Shown here: positions 35,864 through 44,870 of the stretch, one piece after another
Numbering within the stretch: the first letter of the stretch is position 1
Layout of the letters: each line of letters opens with the position of its first letter
Source: Streptomyces lydicus
Lineage (GTDB): Bacteria > Actinomycetota > Actinomycetes > Streptomycetales > Streptomycetaceae
NCBI RefSeq assembly: GCF_001729485.1
Contig: NZ_CP017157.1
Location: 4,340,001 to 4,404,000, forward strand
DNA length: 64,000 nt
Direction of reading: 5' to 3'
Program-made: the position numbers and the translations under genes
The notes under the pieces: model-generated
The model's input: only the letters and a program-made list of their open reading frames with translations
What the model was told of the DNA's origin: nothing
The model's database searches: none

Positions 35864-37063
35864 TCAGGCGCGGAGCTGCTCCCACCACCACGCGATGGAG
35901 GGGATCGGCGGAGCAGCGAGGCTGCCGTCAGAGGGCTCGGTGGACCAGCCGGTCACCGCGGCGGAGACGGAGGCGCCGCTGGAGGGGTGGGCTCGGTAAC
36001 GGGGAACGGTCAGGGACCAGTCCAGGTTGGCCCGTATGTACGTGCTCAACTGGTCGATGTAGCGCCTGAGTCGCTCGTCGCGGGTGGCCTTGAGCTGGTG
36101 GCTCAGCCGGATGTAGAGCGACATGATGCGGTCGTGCAGCCGCACGACTTTCTCCATGCCGTCCTCCACGCTGCCGCCAGTAGGGGCGAGAAGGGTGACG
36201 CAGTTGGTATTGGTGGCACCGGCCTCCGCCTCCCGGCGGTAGGAGACGAGGTCGTTGGCCAGCAGGACGAGGGTGTATGCCGCCGCGGTGGCGGCAGCAA
36301 CAGTGGGCCCGCCGCGCAGCTCATCGGGAAGCCTGGTGCCCTCGGCCATCTCGATGAGCGCGTGATTGAGGGACATCGCGCCGTCGCTGACCCGCGTCGC
36401 GAGGTGGTCGGCTATGTCCGCCGGTCTGCCGCGGGCCCCGGTGCGCTGCGCTATGCCGCAGACGGACCCGAGGACCCAGTCTTTGTGCCCCGTCACCCAG
36501 CTCGGCCACATCATCGGTGCGAGGCTGCGGACCCGGCGCGAGAGGTCGGCGAAGGCATCGGACAGGAGCGTCTCATCCCAGCGTGCGGCCTCGGGCCGCT
36601 CAATGCGGTACAGCACACGCATCGCGACTTCCAGGAACTCATCCGGGCGGGTGCTGGTGGGGCCCATATCGCAGTAGAAGTCGTCAAAAGTGAAGGCCGC
36701 CGCCGACCAGTCCGCGTACAACTGCAGCCCCGCGTCGGACGCCAGTGGTGCCGCGCGACCTACAGCCTCACCCACCCGGCTCGCGACGATCTGCCGCCGA
36801 AGCGAGCCGTCACTGTCGAATATCCCGAAGCCGGCGAGCCACTCCACGCTGCGTTCGCCGACTTTTTCAGCCTGCGGATGGATCCCGTTCGCGGGCACGA
36901 TCGGGCAGTACACCCGCGGAACTCCCACGGGCCAGGTCACCAGCGATGTCTCATATGGGTGCGCCTCGCTGGTTGGTGCGTCTTGCCCGGTGCCGTACAC
37001 GGAACCTCCCTGGTCGCCGCAGGGCGCGCCCGTGCCCTGCTCATACTTGATCATTTTGCACAC
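35864..37063 (-). CDS. class I terpene synthase
   Basis: A 399-aa bacterial terpene cyclase. The Asp-rich motif is FDDFYCD (Asp127, Asp128, Asp132, a DDxxxD form) and the NSE triad NDLVSYRRE (Asn270, Ser274, Glu278), both at canonical spacing; a WVLGS segment and the C-terminal Arg-Tyr pair (VPRYRAH) used in diphosphate sensing are also present. It converts a prenyl diphosphate into a cyclic terpene in the cytoplasm; product not predictable. The first 40 residues are poorly conserved, and ATG 37054 is an alternative to GTG 37063. It is transcribed divergently from the P450 at 37232, an arrangement suggesting a small terpene pathway. Confidence 0.85.
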   Translation of the reverse strand: MCKMIKYEQGTGAPCGDQGGSVYGTGQDAPTSEAHPYETSLVTWPVGVPRVYCPIVPANGIHPQAEKVGERSVEWLAGFGIFDSDGSLRRQIVASRVGEAVGRAAPLASDAGLQLYADWSAAAFTFDDFYCDMGPTSTRPDEFLEVAMRVLYRIERPEAARWDETLLSDAFADLSRRVRSLAPMMWPSWVTGHKDWVLGSVCGIAQRTGARGRPADIADHLATRVSDGAMSLNHALIEMAEGTRLPDELRGGPTVAAATAAAYTLVLLANDLVSYRREAEAGATNTNCVTLLAPTGGSVEDGMEKVVRLHDRIMSLYIRLSHQLKATRDERLRRYIDQLSTYIRANLDWSLTVPRYRAHPSSGASVSAAVTGWSTEPSDGSLAAPPIPSIAWWWEQLRA

Positions 37064-37231
37064 TCGGATGGCTGAAAATACCGCGCTGCCACATCTGGAC
37101 GGCTAAGGTCCCAGCACGGGTGGACAAGGTGGCCCACCTCAACGGCGCTTTTCGGCGCCCAATGCACCTGTCCTCAAAAGCCCATGACCAGGAGTCAGGG
37201 CGAACGTGTGTGCCAGCTATGCTCCGGTTTC

Positions 37232-38569
37232 ATGAACATCCCCCCTGGCTCGCCGCCGCCCCAGTGCCCGGCACACGCACACGACGGAAGTCCGCTGCGT
37301 CTGGACGGGCCGGAGGCCCAGGCGGACCCCATGGCCGTGTACGAACGTCTCCGCGAGGAGTACGGCGCGGTCGCGCCCGTACGAGTGCATGACGACCTTC
37401 CGGCCTGGCTGGTGCTCGGCTATCGCGAGAACGTGGAGGTTGCACGCAACGAAGCGCGCTACTCCCGTGACCCCCAGATATGGCGGGAGGCGCTGGCGGG
37501 GAGGGTCCGCGCAGACCACCCGCTGAGCCCCATGATCACCTGGTGGCCCGTGGTCAACTTCACCGACGGCGCTGTGCACAGGCGCCTCAGTGACGCGATC
37601 AAGGAGGCACTGAGGCGCTTCGAAGAACTCGGCATCCGCCGCTATGTCGACCGCTGTGCGCTCGAGCTGATCAACCGGTTTCCGAACGGCCGGGTTGACC
37701 TCGTGGCAGACTTCGCCGTCCAGCTTCCGATGCTTGTCATGTCGAATCTCATCGGCCTGCCCGAAGAAGCCGGACCGAGGCTTGTCGAGGCGGTGCCTGA
37801 CATGCTGCAGGGGACGGAGACCTCCGTGGAGAGCGACAGGTACGTCACCGACCTGCTCCAACAGCTCGTCGAGAGCAAGAAGAGCCACCCCGGCCACGAC
37901 CTGACCTCCATGCTGCTGAAGCACCCCTCACAGCTGACGGATCAGGAGGTTCTCGCGCACGTGAGGATCATCCTGGTCGCCGCATGCGAAACGACGACCA
38001 CCCTCATCGCGAACACCCTGCGAATGGTCCTTACCGACCAGCGATTCCGAGCCCACCTTTCCGGCGGGCAGATGACCCTGCCCGACGCGGTAGAGCAGAT
38101 GCTGTGGGACCAGCCTCCGCTCAACACGGTGATCGGCCGGTGGGCTGTGGCAGATGTGGAACTGGGCGGGCAACAGATCCGGGCCGGCGACATGCTCCTC
38201 CTGGGCCTGGCTGCCGGCAACGCAGACCCAGTGGTCCGGCCGCCCGAGGACGAGCTTTCGGCGCCCATCTACGCCAACAGGAGCCACCTGTCCTTCTCCA
38301 AAGGCGCCCACGAGTGCCCGGGGCAGGAGATCGGACGCTCCATTGCCCAAGCGGGCGTGGACACGCTGCTGGCACGCCTGGACGGTCTTGCACTCGCAGT
38401 GCCCGCCGCGGAATTGCGTCGCAACGGCACGCTGATGTCCCAGCACCTCGTGAACCTTCCGGTCACCTTCCGCCCGCTGCAGGCCACCAACGCAGCCACA
38501 GAGAAGGGGCGCGTACCGGGCTACGCGTCGCGAGAGCACAGTGCACTGACGGATGTACCTGCCCCATGA
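37232..38569 (+). CDS. cytochrome P450 lacking the ExxR motif (CYP157-like)
   Basis: A 445-aa soluble actinobacterial P450. Haem loop FSKGAHECPG with Cys362; I-helix ILVAACETTTTL. The K-helix reads VEQMLWDQPP (Glu288-Gln-Met-Leu-Trp292), so the usual ExxR is QMLW. This EQxLW form is known from the CYP157 family of Streptomyces, often encoded in conservons. ATG 37232 (MNIPPGSPPPQCPAHAH) is the likely start; the frame is open from 37184. It probably oxidises a terpene made by the divergent synthase, or has another role if the altered K-helix changes haem binding. No ferredoxin gene is adjacent. Confidence 0.85.
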   Translation: MNIPPGSPPPQCPAHAHDGSPLRLDGPEAQADPMAVYERLREEYGAVAPVRVHDDLPAWLVLGYRENVEVARNEARYSRDPQIWREALAGRVRADHPLSPMITWWPVVNFTDGAVHRRLSDAIKEALRRFEELGIRRYVDRCALELINRFPNGRVDLVADFAVQLPMLVMSNLIGLPEEAGPRLVEAVPDMLQGTETSVESDRYVTDLLQQLVESKKSHPGHDLTSMLLKHPSQLTDQEVLAHVRIILVAACETTTTLIANTLRMVLTDQRFRAHLSGGQMTLPDAVEQMLWDQPPLNTVIGRWAVADVELGGQQIRAGDMLLLGLAAGNADPVVRPPEDELSAPIYANRSHLSFSKGAHECPGQEIGRSIAQAGVDTLLARLDGLALAVPAAELRRNGTLMSQHLVNLPVTFRPLQATNAATEKGRVPGYASREHSALTDVPAP

Positions 38570-38832
38570 GTTTGCATGCAGCGCCGTGCCATTTCCTTCG
38601 TGAGGAGGTGAACCTTGCAGTGAGGCTCACCCCTCGTAGGCAGACTCAACAGTGACCGTGTGGAGCATCATGCCGCCAACGCCGAGCAGCACGCGAGACA
38701 CGCCGTGCTGTCCTCGGCCAGCACGGCCTGAGACTGAAGTGGCGCTGTGGTGCAGCGCCCCAGGGTGACACCGTCCGTCGCTTTCGAATCCCGTCTCGGG
38801 CCACGGCGCGAAGGGCCGGCCCAGCCTGCCAC

Positions 38833-38877
38833 CACGGACCGGGCGCTGCGTGGCCCCCTCCCAGCGCCCGGTCCGTG
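38833..38877. terminator. strong 16-bp hairpin downstream of P450
   Basis: Perfect 16-bp arms (38833-38848, 38862-38877) with a 13-nt loop, 16 bases before the left end of the IS5-like element and 263 bases past the P450 stop. The rest of 38570-38892 shows no gene. Confidence 0.55.
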
Positions 38878-38892
38878 CTATGTGACGACTAG

Positions 38893-39787
38893 CCAGTTCC
38901 GTTTGGTTCAGTCGGTCGTTGGTCCGGTGTGCCGTTAACAGATGTGCATTGGGGGCGAATTCAGCCATTGCTTCCGGACCGGACGCCGAAGCGGGTTGGA
39001 CGCTTGCGCGACCACCGTGAGGTGATCGACGCGATCACCTTCAAGTTCCAGACCGGAACGCAGTGGGTCCACCTGCCGGAGAAATACGGCAACTGGAGAG
39101 ACGTCTACAACCGGCTGCGGATGTGGGCCCTCGACGGCACCTGGGAGCAAGTGATCACCGCGCTGATGACCCAGGCCGACGCGGACGAGGACCTGACCTG
39201 GGCCGTGCCGATGGACTCCACGATCGTGCGAGCTCACCAGCACGCGGCCGGGGCCCGCAAAAAGGGGCCCGGCCGGAGAACCAGCCGATCATGCCATCGG
39301 CCGATCCCGCAGCGGACTGAGCACAAAGATCCACCTCGCTGCAGATGGCTGCTGCCGACCCCTGGCCTTCGTTCTCACCGCAGGGCAGGCTGGTGACGCA
39401 CCTGCCTTCACGGATCTCATGGCCCGCCTACGTGTTCCCCGCCACCGCGCAAGACCGCGGACCAGGCCGAACGTGGTCCTGGCAGACAAGGCGTACTCCT
39501 CATGCGCCATACGCGACCACCTGCGCAAACGCGGCATCCGAGCGGTGATTCCCGTCCCGGCGGATCAGCGTAGGCACCGACTGCGACGGGGCAGCCGGGG
39601 CGGCAGGCCGCCAGCCTTCGACCGCGAGACCTACAAAACAGCGCAACACCGTCGAGCGGTGCATCAACCGACTCAAACAGTGGCGAGGCATCGCCACCCG
39701 CTACGAGAAGACCGCAACCATCTACCTGGCTGACCTCCACATCGCAGGCATCTTCCTCTGGTCAGCCCGATGATCCAAACGAAAGTC
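38893..39787 (+). mobile_element. IS5-family insertion sequence, decayed
   Basis: About 0.9 kb bounded by imperfect terminal inverted repeats (38893-38910 and about 39772-39788; 13 of 17 match around CGTTTGG). It contains one transposase gene in pieces. Target-site duplications could not be made out. Confidence 0.6.
38929..39773 (+). pseudogene. IS5-family transposase with frameshifts
   Basis: GTG 38929 encodes DVHWGRIQPLLPDRTPKRVG, HREVIDAITFKFQTGTQWVH and the first Asp in VPMDSTIVRAHQHAAGA. The frame shifts near 39265-39290, resumes as STKIHLAADG and VVLADKAYSS (second Asp region, about 39474), and shifts again near 39635 before NTVERCINRLKQWRGIATRY (the DDE Glu and Arg-Lys signature) and the stop at 39773. 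Organisation fits IS5/IS427-group DDE transposases, some of which use programmed shifting, but three frames point to decay or sequencing errors. Confidence 0.75.
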
Positions 39788-40039
39788 CTTAGGCGTATTC
39801 ACCTGGAGTCGCCCCGACCACGACGGCCTCCGTCCGCGCCCGAGGCGCGGATGGTGACGCTGCGCCGCGCCCCGGACCGCCCGTGGCCCGGCCATGTATT
39901 GCGTCACGAGCAAGGTAAGCTCGCCACCGTTCGAGAGCCCAGCAGGCATTGAGCGCCTCCGCGGCGGCCACGATCATCCCGGAGCGGAGCGTCCTGCCCC
40001 GCTCCCCCTTTTGCCGTGTTTCCACGGAAGTCAACTCCC

Positions 40040-40329
40040 CTACCTTTCAGGGAGGTCGGGGGAATCGACGATGAATGCGTCTACCTTTCGTGCTCCGCCC
40101 CCGTCATCGACCGTGCCGTAGCCCCACCCCTGGTACTTTCCTCTGCCTCCGCCAACGCAGAATTGGTATTCGACTTCTATGTTCTCGCCAGGCGTATCGA
40201 ACTCCCGCATCCAGTTGTGCCCGCTGCACACCTCTTCGGCCTGAGCCTTGGGCCCGGTGACGACAATCCCCCTACGGCAAACGACAGGGCCGCCAAGAAG
40301 GTTGCTGAACGCTTGAACTGACGTGACAT
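40040..40329 (-). pseudogene. small secreted protein, one frameshift
   Basis: ATG 40329 (AAGGGA site) gives a signal peptide MSRQFKRSATFLAALSFAVG. One G fewer in the run near 40269-40273 joins it to IVVTGPKAQAEEVCSGHNWM and a Gly/Tyr-rich mature domain with two Cys (EVCSG, QFCVGGG), ending PDLPER. With the frame repaired, the product is about 95 aa with cleavage after AQA. No family recognised. It resembles small secreted proteins of Streptomyces in size and layout. Confidence 0.5.
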
Positions 40330-40778
40330 AAGTATCCCTTCGGCTTCGAATCGGCGGCGCGTGGTTCGTTGAACGTCCACAGTCAGGGAAAGCCCTGGCC
40401 GGCCCCACCATCGCGCCTTTCGTCGAACCGGGGCGCTGGCGTAGCGAATGGCCGTCGCAGCAATTCGCCACACCAGCGGTGGGGAGAGCCTGTTCTGCTT
40501 CCGGTGAGGACAGCACACAGTCTGCGGCGTGTGCCGCGCCTGCCAGGGTCCCCCGCTCCAGCATCACGGCGATGCAGCCAGCCGGGGCCGGCCGGTCATG
40601 CCTGCGAGGCCCCCTCACTGTGGTTCCTTGCTCGACACCCCCGTGGTCGAGCCCCACGTCAGTAAAGGATTCCGGATCAAGCCCGGCAATTCGTTAGCAC
40701 TGAGTGCACGAAGTACTTGGCGCTCAGTGCCCCCTGACGTGAGGCTCTCAGTACGCAGCGCACAGGCCCGAGTTCGGG
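40330..40778. other. intergenic region
   Basis: About 450 bases; upstream frames on both strands are low-similarity. Nothing recognised. Confidence 0.4.
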
Positions 40779-40991
40779 TCAGCTGCTGTCGCGCTCGGCG
40801 AGAGTGTGGGCGACAAGGGCGTTGGCGTGCCCGTGACCGAGGCCGTGCTCGGACTTGAGCCAGGCGACGAGTTCCATGTGCTTGGTCAGAGGTGACGTGC
40901 GGATCAGCTCCTTCCATTCCTCGATCGGGCGGCCGTACTTCTTCTCGATGGACGGGAAGTAGCTGGCGGGGCCTTTCACCGGTGCGGTCAT
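40779..40991 (-). CDS. DUF4287 domain protein
   Basis: A 70-aa protein. SYFPSIEKKYGRPIEEWKEL and HMELVAWLKSEHGLGHGHAN (then ALVAH) are the hallmark of DUF4287, usually found alone or fused to DUF5655. It is a compact helical domain of unknown function. ATG 40991 is the natural start; upstream in-frame sequence is not conserved. It lies 68 bases downstream of the DUF998 gene on the same strand. Confidence 0.85.
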   Translation of the reverse strand: MTAPVKGPASYFPSIEKKYGRPIEEWKELIRTSPLTKHMELVAWLKSEHGLGHGHANALVAHTLAERDSS

Positions 40992-41059
40992 GACGCGACG
41001 TCCTGTCTGTTTGCGTGCGGTGTTCTCGGGTCGGTGTCGTGCGAGCGGGGTGGGAGCCG

Positions 41060-41731
41060 CTACTGCTGTGCGGTGGGGGCGGGGCCGGACAGCCGGGCAA
41101 TTGCTGTGGTGAGTGCGAGCAGGCCAAGGCCGGCTGCGGCGGTGAAGGCCACGACCGTGGTGGCGGAGCCGACGAATCCGGCCATGATCCCCAGCGGCAG
41201 GAGGCGGTAGGCCAGGGCCCAACCGCGCCGCCCCTGGACGGCGAAATGCCGGGCCAGCACGAGGAATGCGGCGCACAGTGCGAGGTAACCCACCATGCCG
41301 CTGAGCATGTGGACCGTCCCGTGTCCGCTCAGCGTGGCCGGGCCGTCCGGCGTGCCGGCCGGGAATCCCGCACCGGGGTCCGCCGTGAACACCCCGGCGA
41401 GCAGGAAGGACGCTCCGAAGACTCCGATCAGGCGCGGCACCCAGGTGCCGCCGGCGGTGTGGCCGATCGCCCGCCGCAGTCCCACCGCGCCGGCGGTGAC
41501 CAGGGCGCCGGTAACCAAGAAGTTGGCGACCTGGATCCAGCCCACGGAGCCGAGGCTGAGTTGGCTGAGGGCGTTGCGGGTGAAGTCGAAGCCGTCGCGC
41601 GTGAGGCCCTCGATCAGTCCCACCCCCAGGAACAGCGGGCCCGCCAGCGCCCCGCCGGTAAGCAGCGCACGAGTGGTGGACGAAGTCGAGGCAGCACGGC
41701 CGGTGAGCGGTACGCGGAGCGCCTGAGTCAT
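41060..41731 (-). CDS. DUF998 family membrane protein
   Basis: A 223-aa integral membrane protein with about six helices; LIEGLTRDGFDFTRNALSQL and SLGSVGWIQVANF are the family signature. Function is unknown, though it is widely paired with TetR regulators. ATG 41731 lies 126 bases from the divergent TetR gene, and three 17-bp operator-like repeats occupy the gap, so it is probably the regulator's main target. Confidence 0.85.
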   Translation of the reverse strand: MTQALRVPLTGRAASTSSTTRALLTGGALAGPLFLGVGLIEGLTRDGFDFTRNALSQLSLGSVGWIQVANFLVTGALVTAGAVGLRRAIGHTAGGTWVPRLIGVFGASFLLAGVFTADPGAGFPAGTPDGPATLSGHGTVHMLSGMVGYLALCAAFLVLARHFAVQGRRGWALAYRLLPLGIMAGFVGSATTVVAFTAAAGLGLLALTTAIARLSGPAPTAQQ

Positions 41732-41765
41732 CTGATATCCCCCTAAGCCGAGGCCAGGCTCGGAA

Positions 41766-41832
41766 CTGGACGGTTCAGTACTGCTGAACTGGACGGTACG
41801 GTACTCGTAGAAGAACTGGACTGTCCAGTACT
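41766..41832. promoter_or_regulatory. three 17-bp operator repeats between DUF998 and TetR genes
   Basis: Copies at 41766-41782, 41789-41805 and 41816-41832 share CTGGAC-N-GT-N-C-R-GTACT. The third contains the perfect dyad CTGGAC-T-GTCCAG. Likely TetR sites controlling both promoters. Confidence 0.7.
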
Positions 41833-41857
41833 GTTTTGCTCGATCCGAGGAGGGCGT

Positions 41858-42481
41858 ATGGAAGCGAACGAGCCCGTCAGCCGGTCCGCGCGCAAGCATC
41901 AGGCGATCATGGAAGCCGCGACGGCGGTCTTCATGGAAAAGGGCTACGCCGGTACGAGCATGGACGACATCGCCAAGCTGGCCGCCGTGTCCAAGCAGAC
42001 GGTGTACAAGCACTTCGCCGACAAGGAGAAGTTGTTCGCCGAGATCGTCCTGGCCACCACAGATCGAGTCGAGGACATGATCGACCTGGTGGCCGACATC
42101 CCCGCCGACGCGGACTCACTGGAGGAGAACCTGCTCCGACTGGCCCGCCAGTTCCTGAGCACCCTCACCCAGCCCGAGGTGCTCCAACTTCGGCGCCTCA
42201 TCATCGCCAACGCCGACACCTTCCCCGACCTGGGTGCCACCTGGTACGAGCAGGGCTTCGAGCGGGTCCTCGCCACCCTGGCCGAGACCTTCCAACGCCT
42301 TGCCGACCGGGGGCTGCTGCGGATCGACGACCCTGTTCTGGCCGCCCACCACTTCTCCGGTCTGCTGCTGTGGATCCCGGTGAACAGGGCCATGTTCCAC
42401 GGCAGTCCGCAGCACAACGAGTCCGAACTCGAGCACTACGCCGACGCAGGCATCCGGACCTTCCTCGCCGCGTACCGGTGA
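41858..42481 (+). CDS. TetR/AcrR family regulator
   Basis: A 207-aa repressor. The N-terminal HTH (IMEAATAVFMEKGYAGTSMD, then IAKLAAVSKQTVYKHFADKE) is a textbook TetR domain; the C-terminal region carries a TetR_C_7-like ligand domain (LRRLIIANADTFPDLGATWY). ATG 41858 follows GAGGAGGG. Divergent from the DUF998 gene and expected to bind the three repeats between them. Inducer unknown. Confidence 0.9.
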   Translation: MEANEPVSRSARKHQAIMEAATAVFMEKGYAGTSMDDIAKLAAVSKQTVYKHFADKEKLFAEIVLATTDRVEDMIDLVADIPADADSLEENLLRLARQFLSTLTQPEVLQLRRLIIANADTFPDLGATWYEQGFERVLATLAETFQRLADRGLLRIDDPVLAAHHFSGLLLWIPVNRAMFHGSPQHNESELEHYADAGIRTFLAAYR

Positions 42482-42971
42482 GCCCGGTCGCCGAGCAGGA
42501 TTAGCCGCGCCACGTGCAGGTCTCCGGGGCGCCGGCAGAAGGCTGTTGCGGCCCGAGTCCGTGAACCTTTCGGTTCTCGGCGAGGGCCGGCTGCCTCCCG
42601 ACCCGTGGACAGGTGCTGTCCGAATGCGTGAGCAGAGCGAGCGGCAGGCCGCATTCCTCGGCCCTCCCGAGGGCTACGACGACGTCGACGGCGTTCCCTC
42701 GCTGCTCGGCCCCGTGCCAGTGGTGGAACTCGTCCGTGCTCCCGCCGGCGTGGGCATCGGCTCTCTGCTTGAGTGCTGCCGCCCCTCCCCCGGCGGCCGG
42801 CCCCCTGATCCGCCCGGGGGATGTGGGATTGCTGCAGAGTCTGTGACTGCACGGCCCCGAAGTCTGAGGACGACAGTCCCCGGCTGGACGGGGGAGGCCA
42901 GCCGGGGACTGTCTTGCGTGTGCCCTGTGTACGGCATCGAAAACACGGCACTTGTCCCGGAGGACGGCTCG
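42482..42971. other. intergenic region between TetR and NmrA-like genes
   Basis: No gene supported. It contains a strong hairpin at 42872-42913. Confidence 0.4.
42872..42913. terminator. 16-bp hairpin between convergent genes
   Basis: Perfect 16-bp arms (42872-42887, 42898-42913) with a 10-nt loop, 58 bases from the NmrA-like stop. Confidence 0.6.
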
Positions 42972-43802
42972 TCAGTTCCAGTGGCCCGCGGCGGCGGCCT
43001 CGGTGACGAAGGTCTCGAAGGCGCGGGGCGGTCGGCCGAGGGCACGTTCCACGTCGTCGGAGAGCGCGGCGCCCGAGCCGTTGCCGAGGGCCACCAGGAG
43101 TTCCGTGAGCAGTCGGGCGACGTCGGGTGCGGCGCCGGCGGCGACCTGGCGCTGGACGAAGTCCTCCGGTTCGACGTCGACGTGACGGATCGTGCGGTCG
43201 GTGGCCCGGGCGATGAGGCCGGCCGCCTCGCCGAAGCTGATCGCCCGTGGGCCGGTCAGGTCGTAGACCCGTCCGTTGTGGCGGTCTTCGGTCAGCGCCG
43301 CCGCAGCGACCTCGGCGATGTCCTCCGCGTCGACGAACGGCGTGCGCCCGTCGCCGGTGGGCAGGGCCAGGGTTCCGGCGAGGATCGCGGGGCGCCAGGG
43401 ACCCTCGCTGAAGTTCTGCGCGAACCACTGCGGGCGGAGGATGGTCCAGCCGACGCCGGAGTCACGCACGGCCTGCTCGGCGACGTGCAGGGGATGGCCC
43501 TCTTCGCCGGCGCGCGGGGCGGACAGCAGCACCAAGCGCCGTACGCCCGCGGCGACCGCCTCGGTCACCAACCGGGGGATGCGCGCCTGGTGGTCCGTGC
43601 TCGCCGACAGGCTCGGCTCCACGAGGTAGGCGGCGGTGACGCCATCGAGCGCGGGTGTCCAGCTCGCCGGGTCGTCCAGGTCGAGGTGGGGGTCGCCCGC
43701 GGTGCGGGACGCCGTGCGCACAGGTAGGCCGGCGGCCTTGAGGCGCCGGGCGATGCGGCGGCCGGTCTTGCCGGTGCCGCCGAGGACGAGGATGGTCTTC
43801 AT
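42972..43802 (-). CDS. NmrA-like NAD(P)-binding protein (atypical SDR)
   Basis: A 276-aa Rossmann protein. The nucleotide-binding loop VLGGTGKTGRRIARRL is at the N-terminus, then the LDLDDPASW region, SAPRAGEEGHPLH in place of a catalytic Tyr-x3-Lys, and TILRPQWFAQNFSE typical of NmrA/azoreductase-like relatives. It is a possible redox sensor or NAD(P)H-dependent reductase. ATG 43802 lies 82 bases from the divergent AraC gene, which presumably controls it. Confidence 0.85.
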   Translation of the reverse strand: MKTILVLGGTGKTGRRIARRLKAAGLPVRTASRTAGDPHLDLDDPASWTPALDGVTAAYLVEPSLSASTDHQARIPRLVTEAVAAGVRRLVLLSAPRAGEEGHPLHVAEQAVRDSGVGWTILRPQWFAQNFSEGPWRPAILAGTLALPTGDGRTPFVDAEDIAEVAAAALTEDRHNGRVYDLTGPRAISFGEAAGLIARATDRTIRHVDVEPEDFVQRQVAAGAAPDVARLLTELLVALGNGSGAALSDDVERALGRPPRAFETFVTEAAAAGHWN

Positions 43803-43883
43803 GCAGTTCAGCCAACCCCAGGGGGCGTGGACGATCCATGGGAGAACGTCGCCGCTTCCTTTGTGATCGTCTAGCGTGGGTGG

Positions 43884-44825
43884 GTGGACGTACTCAGCGA
43901 TCTGCTGCACCGGGCCCGGGCCAGGAACGCGTTGGTCAGACAGCTGATCCAACGTCCTCCGTGGTCGCTGAGCTTCACCGATCCGCCACCGCTCACGGTC
44001 GTGACCACGCTCGCCGGCCACGCGTCGGTGCGGATCGACGACGCGGGCACCGCCCCGGTGCGTCTCGCCGCGGGCGACATCGCCCTCATCACGGGCCCTG
44101 GCGGGTACACCATCGCCGACGACCCTTCCACCCCGCCTCAGGTCGTGATCCACGGGCGGAGGAAAAGCGTCGCCGACGGGGCGCCGGAAACGCCGGCCAC
44201 GCAGCGGAACTTGGCTCCCCGCACCTACGGCGACGGGCTGCCCGGGGCCACGGTCATGCTCCGCGGCGCCTACCACCTGCGCGGCGACGTCGGCGACCGG
44301 CTGCTCGGCACGCTGCCGCCGCTGGCGGTCGTACCCGCCGGGCCGGCGACCAGGGCGGCACTGGACTTGCTCGGCACCGAGGCCACCCGTGACGAACCCG
44401 GTCAGGACGCCGTGCTGGACCGGCTGCTGGACCTCCTGCTCGTGCTGGCGTTGCGGGCCTGGTGTGCCGGAGCGGAGACGGCGCCCGCCTGGTACCGGGC
44501 ACTGGCCGATCCGGCGATCGGCGAGGCACTGCACCTGCTGCACGCGGATTCCGCCCGCCGGTGGACGGTCGCCGAGCTGGCCACCCAGGTCGGCATGTCC
44601 CGGGCCGCCTTCGCCGCCCGCTTCACCGCGTTGGTCGGCGAACCCCCGCTCACGTACCTCACGGGCTGGCGGATGACCGTGGCGGCGGACCTGCTCCGGG
44701 ACGCCGAGACGACCGTCGCCGCCGTGGCTCACCACGTCGGGTACGAGGACCCTTTCGCCTTCAGTGTGGCGTTCAAGCGCATACGGGGCGTCAGCCCTTC
44801 GATCTGGCGCCGGCAGACGCATTGA
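43884..44825 (+). CDS. AraC-family regulator with cupin sensor
   Basis: A 313-aa protein: an N-terminal cupin_6-type domain (residues 1-180, VRLAAGDIALITGPGGYTI) and a C-terminal AraC double HTH (WTVAELATQVGMSRAAFAAR and VAAVAHHVGYEDPFAFSVAF, then FKRIRGVSPSIWRR). GTG 43884. This subfamily is regularly divergent from SDR/NmrA oxidoreductases, as here, and typically activates them. Confidence 0.9.
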   Translation: MDVLSDLLHRARARNALVRQLIQRPPWSLSFTDPPPLTVVTTLAGHASVRIDDAGTAPVRLAAGDIALITGPGGYTIADDPSTPPQVVIHGRRKSVADGAPETPATQRNLAPRTYGDGLPGATVMLRGAYHLRGDVGDRLLGTLPPLAVVPAGPATRAALDLLGTEATRDEPGQDAVLDRLLDLLLVLALRAWCAGAETAPAWYRALADPAIGEALHLLHADSARRWTVAELATQVGMSRAAFAARFTALVGEPPLTYLTGWRMTVAADLLRDAETTVAAVAHHVGYEDPFAFSVAFKRIRGVSPSIWRRQTH

Positions 44826-44870
44826 ACGGGTGCGAACGGGTTCCCAGTCGGCGACGGCGATGATGATGGG

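Noticed and set aside
35681..37075. A 464-codon plus-strand frame over the terpene synthase
   Set aside because: It is antisense to a gene with clear DDxxxD and NSE motifs; composition is typical of GC-rich shadow frames.
42546..43727. A 393-codon plus-strand frame over the NmrA-like gene
   Set aside because: Antisense shadow of a well-supported Rossmann protein.
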